Shown: positions 1-8,216 of the stretch, piece after piece
How the letters are laid out: every line of letters begins with the position of its first letter
How positions within the stretch are numbered: position 1 is the first letter of the stretch
Source: Neocallimastix lanati (nom. inval.)
Lineage: Eukaryota > Neocallimastigomycota > Neocallimastigomycetes > Neocallimastigales > Neocallimastigaceae
NCBI GenBank assembly: GCA_016946835.1
Contig: JACVTC010000030.1
Location: 82,501 to 107,500, forward strand
Length of the DNA stretch: 25,000 nt
Direction of reading: 5' to 3'
The notes under the pieces: model-generated
Database searches by the model: none
What the model was told of the DNA's origin: nothing
Seen by the model: only the letters and a program-made list of their open reading frames with translations
Program-made: the position numbers and the translations under genes

Positions 1-84
1 TATTATATCATAATTATTATTTTTATTACTTATTTCATCATATCCTATCAATAAATTTCAACTATAAAAAAAAAAAAAGAATTT

Positions 85-128
<44 letters not shown>

Positions 129-313
129 CGTTGGACATAACATTAAGCTTAAAAGAATAAAATAAATTCATTATATTGTATTAAAAAACTTTTTTTTTTT
201 TTTTGGAATACCAATTAATTAATTTTATTTTTTTTTTTATCTCAGAATATCATAACATATCTCACTTAAAAATTTATATTGCTAAAAGGGATTTATTTTG
301 TATTAATATTTGA

Positions 314-372
<59 letters not shown>

Positions 373-1315
373 AATCTATATTTAAGTTATTTTAAAATGA
401 TTTATCTTTATTAATATAGGAAGTTGTCATTTAAGAACAATAACAAAACAGAAGTAATTGTTTAAAATTTTATTATAAAAAATAATATATATATATATAA
501 TTAAATGAAGGACTAATATGGTACTAATGGAATAAGTGTATAAGTGTATATTATAATAATTAGTTGAAAATATTCAAATAAAATATATTAAACTAATTAA
601 ATTATGAATATGTATTATTATGTATTGAATGAGTGAATATAGCATACAATTAGTTTAATATTATATTATGAATATATATATATTTTTATTTATTTCTTTC
701 AAAACAAAGCAAATTTCATACATAATTATTATTAATTTCTTTTTTGTTTTAAACAAAAAAAAAATTAATAAACGTTGAAAATATAAATTAGTTTTCAATT
801 TTTTTTTTTCTTTTTTTTTTTTGAAAATTAGAAAACAATTTTTTTTTCTTTTTTTTTTTTTGAAAATTAGAAAACAATTTTTTTTTCTTTTTTTTTTTTG
901 AAAATTAGAAAACAATTTTGAAATTTTATCTAATATAATTTATAAACAATTTTTACGATAAAACAAAGCCTTTAAAAAAAAAAAAAAAAGAAAAATTTTA
1001 ATGATAACTAAATCTATGGATAAAATGAAGAAATAATAATAAAATTAATTAAAATAAAAGGTATTAATCTAAAATAAAGATATATACAAAAATAAAATAA
1101 AATAAAAATTAATTATTAAGAAAGTATATGAAATAATAATAATTCATAATATATAATATTTAATAAATTTAAATAATAAAAAATATATAATAATAATAAT
1201 AATATAATGAATTAAAATTAAAAAATAGAGAAATATAAAACAATCATGTAAATGAGTATTTGAGTATTAAATTTGAATGATATATGAATAAAAATATTTA
1301 ATAATTAATAAATAA
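1..1315. other. Gene-free AT-rich DNA with long poly(T) tracts
   Basis: No reading frame here looks like a gene. The stretch holds uninterrupted T-runs at 88-125 (38 nt) and 316-365 (50 nt), shorter A- and T-runs, and a small tandem repeat at 800-918 listed separately. The frame over 661-915 on the minus strand is only a translation of that repeat (Lys/Phe-rich) and is not a gene. A short inverted pair (about 13 bp arms, near 587-600 and 649-661, core TATTAAACTAATT) is the only other structure noticed. Confidence 0.7.
800..918. repeat. Tandem repeat, ~38-bp unit, three copies
   Basis: The block GAAAATTAGAAAACAATTT recurs starting at 823, 862 and 900, each preceded by a T-run broken by one C (T8-10, C, T11-12). 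Period is 38-39 bp. The copies are near identical, so the expansion is probably recent (slippage or unequal exchange). No function is evident. Confidence 0.85.
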
Positions 1316-1819
1316 AATCGATAGTATTAATCCCAAATTAAGATAAAATATTGAGTATGATTGAAAGAACAAGATATAAATGAAGTTATTTAATTAAAAA
1401 AATTAATTATCATTAAATTATTAATCATTAATATTTGTTCTAATCAGTATTATTTACTAAGTTTATTATAACAAATTATGATTAAGAAAAAAAAAAATTA
1501 AAAATTAAAATAAAAAAAAAAAAAAAAACAATAAAAAAAAAAAAAACTGAAATCATAAAAGAAAGTTTTAATACGTTTTAATAAAAAGGTTTACTAAAAA
1601 GTTTACTAAGTTGATACGTTAATATAGTAATATACAATAAACGATTAAAATATTTAAATAATTTGATTTGATACTTAAAAAAAAAAAAAAAAAGATGTAT
1701 TTCTTATTGTTATTACATTCCTTAATTCCTTAATTAATAATAATTTACTACTTCATTATATTTTGTTCTTTCAATCATACTCAATATTTAATCTTAATTT
1801 GGGATTAATACTATTGATT
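1316..1819. mobile_element. Fold-back element with ~70-bp inverted arms
   Basis: The left arm (1316-1385) and the reverse complement of the right arm (1751-1819) match at about 66 of 70 positions with one single-base gap. Shared cores include TATTAATCCCAAATTAAGAT and TATTGAGTATGATTGAAAG. The 365-bp spacer is AT-rich, with A-runs near 1503-1545 and 1677-1693, and no coding frame. Length, arm size and absence of coding capacity fit a non-autonomous inverted-repeat transposon (MITE or fold-back class). The exact ends and any target-site duplication could not be fixed because the flanks are low complexity. RNA from either strand would form a long hairpin. Confidence 0.7.
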
Positions 1820-1875
1820 TAATACAATACTACTGAAGAATTAAATAAAAAAAATGCTAAAGCAAATGAAATTCC

Positions 1876-1906
<31 letters not shown>

Positions 1907-2033
1907 AAAAAACTCTAATAAAACTTGTATTATTTCAGCCGCTGGTGTTTTATTAATAATAAATTCATTACTCTTTATTTTTGTTAAATAAATAATTTTT
2001 CTTATCTTATCTTATACTATATTTATTATATCA
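1820..2033. other. Short spacer with A-run
   Basis: AT-rich spacer between two repeat elements. It contains a long A-run around 1877-1903 and a small stretch of mixed sequence at 1938-1955. No gene or RNA recognised. Confidence 0.5.
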
Positions 2034-3312
2034 TAACTTTAATAATTAAAGTTTTTCAATTCGTTTGATTTAAAATAAATTTATTTTTTTTTTTAATAAT
2101 AAAAATATTTATAAAATTACCAATTACTATTAAGGTGGTAATTGGTAATTTATCACTAGCCTTTCAAGGAACATCAAAAGAACATAAAAAGATAGATGCA
2201 TACCTCTCTCTTTTTTCATTCTTTGCCTAAATTAACTTAATAATAATATTTAATTTTTAAGATAACAATTAACAATAATATAAATATTAATAAAATAATT
2301 ATAAATAATGATAATAATGATAATAATAATATCTGATATTTTTTTTTTTAAAATATTTTATATTATATAACTACTGAATTTAATTTATAACTATATAAAT
2401 AATTATATAATTGAAAAATAGTAAATTAATATATATTCATGTTGTATGCATGCATAATTAAGTATAATATAAATAAATATCCGTGATGTCATGTATAAAT
2501 AATTTAAAACTAGTTATTAATATAAATCTTAATGTATTAATATTCTCAGAATAACTTTGGCCAAAGTCATTTCTTTAAATATTAGATGAAGAGTTTAACA
2601 AAAATTAATTAATAATTATTAAAATATATATATTATTTATTTATTATTAAATAAATAATAATATTAATTATTGAATATGTATTTTTTTTTTTTTTTTTTA
2701 TTATTATTTCCAGTATGTACTACCCTTGATTTCAGCCTCCCCCCTCAGAAGCAGTAGAAAATATTGAGGTAGTCACACACTTCCTTTTTTTTTATAAAGG
2801 AAGAATTGTCCCTACTGAACGACCTTACCGAGTGTCTCAGTATTGGCGCTATGACATGCATATTATTGCTGAGTATTTTACAGGTATTGCTTCTCCTAAC
2901 ACTTCCTTGAAGTGAAGCCAGTATAACCCTAATCCTAACCCAAGCTCCCTAGCAATTACATAAATTATCAGAAGGGTTGCAATTTAGTAGAATATATCTA
3001 CATGGGCATATGAAATCATGTACTTTACCCTCTCAAATAATTCAGTATCTATTCTAATAATATTATATACATAGAAGTGGGGAGATAACTTACCTGTAAC
3101 TCTAACCACCTTATTCCGTAAAAACTTCTTGTGAGGAAAACCAGGAAAATGGTCACAGGGCTGGTTCGAATCAGGAACCTTATGTAGGTTAGCCTACGGA
3201 CGGACTAACAACCAGGATAGAATCTTGGTTCAAATTGAAAATTTTGTAGAAGTTGTATTATTGAATATGTAAATAACTGAAATTGAGATTTCAATTCAGT
3301 TTTACATTCAAC
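2034..3312 (+). repeat. Repeat family copy A, split by a retroposon
   Basis: This copy matches, in inverted orientation, the stretch at about 4930-5479 (copy B). Shared landmarks in order are AACTTTRATAATTA near the outer end, ATTACTATTAAGG (2126), AAAGAACATAAAA..GATAGAT (about 2177), TATTAATATTCTCAGAAT (2536), a palindrome centred on GGCC (2554-2567), TTTAAATATTA, and a perfectly shared stretch of about 33 bp at 3269-3300 (core AACTGAAATTGAGATTTC). Between 2667 and 3271 the match is broken by a retroposon insertion; removing it leaves about 690 bp. Copy C (about 5640-6320) is a weaker match in direct orientation. Arms this long and diverged suggest an old transposon or LTR-like family, but no coding part was found and the class is unknown. 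Confidence 0.6.
2667..3271 (-). mobile_element. SINE-like retroposon with 15-bp target duplication
   Basis: A 575-bp insert (2682-3256) is flanked by perfect 15-bp direct repeats, ATTATTGAATATGTA, at 2667-2681 and 3257-3271. At the left end an 18-nt T-run (2682-2699) is the poly(A) tail of a minus-strand transcript. At the right (5') end the minus strand carries a tRNA-like head: a box-B motif GATTCGAACC (complement of 3163-3172), preceded about 30 nt upstream by a D-arm-like stem (TTAG..CTAA, complement of 3188-3208) resembling a weak box A. The insertion interrupts repeat copy A and collinearity resumes exactly after the second duplication, which independently proves insertion. The body is visibly richer in G+C than its surroundings and has no long frame. 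Poly(A), target duplication and a pol III-like head fit a SINE. A processed-RNA pseudogene is the alternative. Confidence 0.75.
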
Positions 3313-4264
3313 AAACCATGTTAAAGTTTTTGATATGATTTGAGGCTATATTGGTCAGATTATAACAATTAATTAAAAATTAAAATAATTATCACACACA
3401 AAATTTCAAAAGTTAATTAAGAAATTCAATAATTAAAAATTATTAAGTTTTTATTAAAGTCTTTTATTTAATATTTTAATAATAATAAATTTTATTTTAT
3501 TGAAATTAATACAAAGAATTGATAATATATTAAATTATTTATCTATTATTATAAATTATTTGTTTCCTGTTATTTCTATATTATATATAAGTATTGTATC
3601 ATGTTAAATGTTTTGTGGTTTGGTTTTTAAGAGAAATTACGGGTTAAGTTGCGTAAAGATTCTCAAATTTGGATTAAATTGGTCAGGTCAAGATGTTTTT
3701 TGTATTAATTACAACAATTAATTAAAATTAAATAATTATTGACACACACAATTTTTTTATAATTAAGAATTCAATCTTTAAGATTTATGTTTTATTAGAA
3801 ATTTATTAAATATATTTTAATGATAAATTTTACTATGATTAATATTAAGAATTATTATTGTTATAATTAATATTAACGTTATGTTAATAGGTTATTAGGT
3901 TGATGGGTTAATAATCTTGCAAAGATTTTAAAGGATGAAATTTCAATTCCTTTTTATATTAAACTAAAATAATAATTAACAATATAATTAAATAATACAT
4001 TTTAATCTTAATATATTCATATATGTATAAACTATATAAAATATAATAATAAAATAATATTGTTAAGAATCTTTTGGAAATTTTTTGAATTATAAAGAAT
4101 TTCTTAGAATCTTTTAGAAAAACTATTACTAATTACTAATTCTATATTTTTTAAATTATTAATACTTGTTTATAAAAATATTAGTAATACAAATTCAAGT
4201 TAAAGATTTTTTTATCTATATAAATTAATAATAAATATTTAGGGTCTTATTTAAAAAAAAATAA
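3313..4264. repeat. Two diverged direct repeats, ~328-bp spacing
   Basis: Two related blocks follow one another: one at about 3318-3510 and one at about 3646-3845. Both run GTTAAAG/GTAAAG, an AT stretch, ATTGGTCAG (3352, 3680), AACAATTAATTAAAA (3364, 3713), AATAATTAT, ACACACA, then AATTAAGAA and ATTCAAT. The second has an extended GGTCAGGTCAAGATG (3681-3695). A third relative starts near 5650, with AGGTCAAGATG at 5687-5697. The blocks lie just inside copy A and may be internal parts of the same element family. The rest of the interval to 4264 is AT-rich with no gene. Confidence 0.5.
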
Positions 4265-4420
4265 TTAGATTATTTTTATATTTAAATTTCTTTTAAAGTT
4301 CAATATTTCATCTCCTAGTGGTCCAATAGGGATGAAATTAACATATGTTATAGTTCTCAGTCGTAGCTTTCCAATGAATATAATTTTAGCGGGAATATCG
4401 ATGTAATATTTCCATTTCAT
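4265..4420 (-). CDS. Possible short ORF in a higher-complexity block (51 aa)
   Basis: A small frame runs from an ATG at 4420 to a TAA at 4265-4267. It encodes a 51-residue product with mixed composition (Trp, Pro, Gly, Arg present), unlike the Asn/Ile/Lys/Tyr strings that random frames give in this DNA. The underlying sequence (about 4310-4440) is clearly less repetitive than its surroundings. An in-frame stop lies just upstream of the ATG, so it does not extend 5'. I do not recognise the product. It may be a fragment of an older coding element, a conserved non-coding block, or chance; it lies inside the mobile-DNA cluster next to a MITE-like element. Confidence 0.2.
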   Translation of the reverse strand: MKWKYYIDIPAKIIFIGKLRLRTITYVNFIPIGPLGDEILNFKRNLNIKII

Positions 4421-4476
4421 GTCAAGTTATCGTTATTTTTTCATCTGATTATTTTTATCAATTTCTTAAGGACTTG

Positions 4477-4744
4477 GCATTTCGCTATTGTGAATTTCAC
4501 AATGTGGCGTATAATATTTTTAAAAAAAAGGCATATATTTTTAAGATATTCTATACAATCATAAATAAATATATAAATAATTATTATTTTAAAAGAAATA
4601 ATAATATATTCTACTCAAAAAGAATTATAAAAAATTATTTTTACAATTTAATATTAATAAATTATATAAATAAGAAAAGAATATTTATTATTTATTTAAT
4701 TATTAAAAACAAGCCACATTACGAAATGCACGATTGCGAAACGC
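4477..4744. mobile_element. MITE-like element with subrepeated TIRs
   Basis: The left end (4477-4508) and the reverse complement of the right end (4713-4744) match at 26 of 32 positions, beginning GCRTTTCGC and ending AATGTGGC. Each terminus contains two head-to-tail versions of a 15-16-bp motif, clearest at the right end: GCGTTTCGCAATCGT followed by GCATTTCGTAATGTG. The 204-bp interior is almost pure A/T and has no coding capacity of its own. Size and structure fit a non-autonomous DNA transposon whose transposase would bind the duplicated terminal motif. No clear target-site duplication was found, so the exact ends and the superfamily are open. Confidence 0.65.
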
Positions 4745-4929
4745 ATTAGATTCAATTATCTTTAATAAATGAGTCCAAACTCTTTGGTTTCTAATTATTT
4801 AATGTTTCTAATATTTATTTTTATAGTTAAAATCGAATTAAAATAATTTTTGTCAATAACGAAATTAAATTTCAATTGATCTTATAGTGAATTTTAACCT
4901 TGAATCCACTAGTATTGGTGACAAATCAA
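4745..4929. other. Gene-free spacer
   Basis: AT-rich sequence between the MITE-like element and repeat copy B. Nothing recognised. Confidence 0.4.
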
Positions 4930-5479
4930 TGTTGAAATTATAACTGAATTGAAATCTCAATTTCAGTTATTTACATTTCAATAATTAAAAATATTATTTA
5001 TTTAATTATAAATAATATATATATTTAAATAATTAATAATTAATATAAATTCTTGTTTAATATTTAAAGGGTTATCTTAGGCCTAATAATTCTGAGAATA
5101 TTAATAAATAAGGTTTATATTAATAATTAATTTCAATGATACATTTGACGTCACGTGTATTTTATTTATATTATGTTTTTATATATGTTTACAACATATC
5201 TATATTAAATTCAATTATACAAATTAATTATATAATTAAATTTATCCTTATATTTTTATTAGTATTTATATTACTATATTATTACTATCTTATAATTAAA
5301 TATTATTATTATGTAACTTACAAAGTATAAAAAAAAAAAGATGTAAAAATCTATCTTTTATGTTCTTTGTAAGGTTATTGTAAAATTACCTTAATAGTAA
5401 TATATTATAGATATTTTATTATTAAATAAAATTAACAAATTTAAAATTAAATTAATTTGATAATTCTAATTATCAAAGT
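4930..5479 (-). repeat. Repeat family copy B, inverted relative to copy A
   Basis: Reverse-complement match to copy A with the same order of landmarks: a long identity at about 4944-4976, GGCC palindrome TTAGGCCTAA at 5077-5086, TTCTGAGAATATTAATA at 5089-5105, TTATGTTCTTTG at 5357, and CCTTAATAGTAAT at 5390. It has no insertion, so it shows the uninterrupted arrangement. It carries TGACGTCACGTG at 5146-5157, a CRE-type octamer overlapping a CACGTG E-box; the corresponding site in copy A is degenerate. Near its outer end is a perfect hairpin (5456-5465 / 5468-5477, stem TTTGATAATT). The frame over 5136-5330 is a chance one. Confidence 0.6.
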
Positions 5480-5639
5480 TTATTATAAATAAATTTTTAT
5501 TAAACTAAACATTTAAATATTTATTATTTTTATTATATATCTATATAGTATATTACTATATAGACATATCGACTTAGTGAATATTTTTTAATAAACCATA
5601 TTATTTTATTTAAATTTAAACTATAAATTATATCAAAAT
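5480..5639. other. Spacer with a perfect 10-bp hairpin
   Basis: AT-rich spacer. CTATATAGTA (5541-5550) and TACTATATAG (5554-5563) form a perfect 10-bp stem with a 3-nt loop. Located just outside repeat copy B; no gene. Confidence 0.5.
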
Positions 5640-6320
5640 CTTAACAAAATCTGTTAAAGTTTTTAGATAATTTGGTCTTAACGATTAGGTCAAGATGCCA
5701 AATTATAGTAATTAATTAATAATTTAATTATACTCTTATTTAAAACATATTATTATTAGTGAATTTTATAAATAAGTTTTTTATTTAAAATATAAGTTTT
5801 ATTCAATATTAATAATATTTTATTACATTATTATTTTATATAATTATTACTATAATTTAAATTACAATAATCCTACAAAGGATTAATCAAAAGAATTTAA
5901 ACATGTATTTATATAAAATAATTAATTATTAAAATATTAATTATTAATATGAATATGTAAATAATATTAATATAAGTTTGATATTGATAATATAAAGTTA
6001 GATAATAATATAAATATTTAATATAAATAAAATATAAGAATCAAATATTGCTAAATATTATAATTTATAATTAAAATATAATATGTAGAAATTAATTTAA
6101 TATGACAATCACGTGTTTACATTATTTAATATATATTAAATTCAATATGTTAATAATATTTAGTAATTAGTTGGCCTAGACTAATTCCTAAATATTTTAA
6201 TAAAGTTAATTTAATAATAATTATTATATTATTATTATTTATTAATATTGAAATTCAAATAACTGAATTATCGAAATTGAAATTGAAATTGAATTAAATG
6301 GAAATTCAATTATTATCTTA
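5640..6320 (+). repeat. Repeat family copy C, direct relative to copy A
   Basis: Its start shares AGGTCAAGATG and ATTAATTAAT with the direct repeats near 3646. Its right part follows copy A in order: CACGTG (6110-6115), a GGCC-centred imperfect palindrome with AATTAGT/ACTAATT arms (6165-6186), CTAAATATTTTAATAAAGTT (about 6188-6207), and AAATAACTGAA with AATTGAAATT tracts (about 6258-6295). It is the most diverged copy and the left boundary is uncertain. It ends about 70 bp upstream of the tRNA gene. Confidence 0.45.
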
Positions 6321-6387
6321 ACAAAATCAAAAAAAATAATTGTGCAATTAACAATTAATTATAGTTTCTTCCACAAAATTCAATGAG

Positions 6388-6459
6388 GGAGGGTTGGCGC
6401 AACGGTAGCGCGTCCGCCTCCAGAGCGGAAGGTTGGGTGTTCGAATCACTCACTCTCCA
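6388..6459 (+). tRNA. tRNA-Trp (anticodon CCA), intronless
   Basis: A 72-nt cloverleaf folds completely. Acceptor stem GGAGGGT (6388-6394) pairs with ACTCTCC (6452-6458), one G-T wobble, discriminator A at 6459. D stem GCGC/GCGC (6397-6400, 6408-6411). Anticodon stem TCCGC/GCGGA with loop CTCCAGA, placing CCA at 6420-6422. T stem GGGTG/CACTC around TTCGAAT. Box A (TTGGCGCAACGG) and box B (GTTCGAATC) serve as internal pol III promoters. No intron and no encoded CCA end, as expected of a nuclear gene. It decodes UGG for cytoplasmic translation. Confidence 0.95.
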
Positions 6460-6472
6460 TTTTTTATTTTTT
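6460..6472 (+). terminator. Pol III T-run terminator
   Basis: A run of six T residues begins directly after the discriminator base, followed by A and six more T. This is the normal termination signal of RNA polymerase III. Confidence 0.85.
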
Positions 6473-6611
6473 CAATAATATGTATAATAATATTTTGAAA
6501 TGCTTTTACTTATATACATAATATACTTTATTTATCCTTTATTTATATATATATATATATTTTTTTTTTATTTATTTAATTATTTAATAGTAATAATAAT
6601 AGAAAAATAAA

Positions 6612-6650
<39 letters not shown>

Positions 6651-6729
6651 CAGTATCAGTACAAGATATAAAGAAGAAATAAAAAGCAAAACCTAGTAAT
6701 GTATTTATATATATATATATATATACATA
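6473..6729. other. Gene-free spacer with 37-nt poly(T)
   Basis: AT-rich sequence with a T-run at 6614-6650 and TA microsatellites (about 6547-6560 and 6709-6724). A 50-bp patch of mixed sequence (6651-6700) follows the T-run. It could be the remnant of another minus-strand retroposon ending in that poly(A), but nothing in it is recognisable. Confidence 0.4.
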
Positions 6730-8216
6730 TTTTTTTTTTTTTTTTTTTTTTTTAGACTAAGAGAATAACTTTATTTAATTTATAATAATAATAAAATTAC
6801 ATTATTTAAATGAAAAAAAAATAAAATGAAAAAAATAAAATACATAAAATAAAATATTATATATTATATAATTATGAAAGTGAGTTAGAAGCAATAGCCT
6901 CTAACTTTTCCCATTCATCGATGATAACATCGTGTCCATTATTGCATGTATTAATTTCAATATTAGTGTTATCAACCGAATCTATATCAGATCTTTCACC
7001 AGGACGTAAAAATCCATGCCTTATCATTTAGACGTCGAAGCTCTTAGCAACGGTAGATTCAATAGATTCAACGGAATACCTTTTCATCATCAATCTAAAA
7101 GATTGACAAATTAATGGTATTACATTTGTTAAAAACTCCACAATCCCCCACAAAATACAGAACAGTCGACGATGAAGTTGAACTTTGTTTAAAAATATTG
7201 TAAACTAATTGTCTTTTATTCCACAACATAAACTTTAATTTTTTCATATATTGAACGCCCGCCAAGAAGAGCACTCAATACAAAATAATAAATATTATTA
7301 TCATAATCCTTTTCTGAATCTAAAAGAAACATCCATGGATTTTTGATCAATTATCATTTGCAAACTTCAAAAAGAGATCATCCAGAAAAGGTAAAAGATT
7401 TATTTCTGTTATTTTCCAATTCTTTACAGTCAATGAGAAAACCTAGGTACACTAACACCATAACATAGACAACATTTAGGGCAATCTTCTGAGACGATTT
7501 TTCTTTTAATGGAAATACTAATGTCATATTTAAAATCACACCTAATTCGAGAAATCCAAAAGAATCCCAACGGATATTTAGGATATTGAAATGTTAAGTT
7601 TTTGATTTCTGAAATAAATCCAAAATCATTCTCCTTGTAAATAATTGCTTTTTTAGCTTTTGAGGGTTTGAAGACATCTCTTTCCCAATAAAACTTTTTT
7701 TATTTCACTTGTTTTTTTACTATTTAATTTCTTATCCAAAGTCTTTGATTCTTTAGTCCATGAGTAATGTGACATAGTAGGAATAATATTAGTGAGATGA
7801 TTAATAATACAAGATGAGTTTTTCCATTTTCTAAAGCAGTGTAATTGAGATATAGCACAGACAGCTGAAAGAGGAGGTATTCTCAATTCACAAGTAATAT
7901 CATAGAGACTAACATAAGAATTACGAAATTTAAATCCATAACTCCAGTAAAGTCCTCTATTTATAATTTTTTGAGCTTTAGAATATCTGTTCTTATTTGA
8001 ACCAAAGAGAGAGGAGCATAATATATAACAAGACTAAGAATAAAGGAAATTAAAACATATTTCTTCAATGGTAGAGGAATAGATTTATTAATAATAAATC
8101 GAACGTACGAATTTGACATTTAAATTACTGTTTAATTTGGATTGTATAGGTTTCAGTGATAAAGATTCATCAAAAGGAATATCAAGATAAGTATAGTTGT
8201 TTTCATTAAAAAGAAA
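6730..8216 (-). mobile_element. 5'-truncated, decayed non-LTR (LINE) retrotransposon
   Basis: The 24-nt T-run at 6730-6753 is the poly(A) tail of a minus-strand element. Upstream on that strand lies a decayed coding region for the thumb and C-terminal part of a LINE-type reverse transcriptase (see the pseudogene entry). The match stops abruptly near 8216, where pure AT repeats begin, as expected of 5' truncation during target-primed reverse transcription. The base composition is richer and less repetitive than the flanks. The target duplication cannot be read because both flanks are AT repeats. The element sits 270 bp downstream of tRNA-Trp with its tail toward it. Confidence 0.75.
6872..8207 (-). 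pseudogene. LINE reverse transcriptase C-terminal fragment, frameshifted
   Basis: Translating the minus strand in shifting frames gives, in order: YLDIPFDESL (about 8167-8190), which matches the YLGIP-type start of the LINE RT thumb; a block with YYAPL and later TGVMD/SYGFKF-like residues interrupted by stops (about 7935-8110); an open stretch with IPPLSAVCAISQLHCFRKW and HYSWTKESKTLDKKL (7653-7886), typical of the post-RT region of LINEs; a Cys-rich motif CPKCCLCY followed by H and DC (about 7410-7484), resembling the C-terminal zinc knuckle; and a tail ending EAIASNSLS with a TAA at 6872-6874. Several frameshifts and stops separate these parts, so no functional protein is made. The catalytic (F/Y)ADD box would lie upstream and is missing. 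Confidence 0.75.

Noticed and set aside
661-915. 84-codon minus-strand frame
   Set aside because: It only translates the 38-bp tandem repeat and poly(T) tracts into Lys/Phe/Asn strings.
3150-3240. Functional tRNA gene around the GGTTCGAATC motif
   Set aside because: The acceptor and T stems do not close; only a D-arm-like stem and box B are left. Kept as the tRNA-like head of a SINE.
4474-4749. 91-codon plus-strand frame
   Set aside because: It coincides end to end with the MITE-like element; its ends are the inverted repeats and the middle is A/T simple sequence.
5136-5330. 64-codon plus-strand frame with hydrophobic residues
   Set aside because: Lies in repeat copy B and is Ile/Tyr/Phe-rich as any frame in this composition would be.
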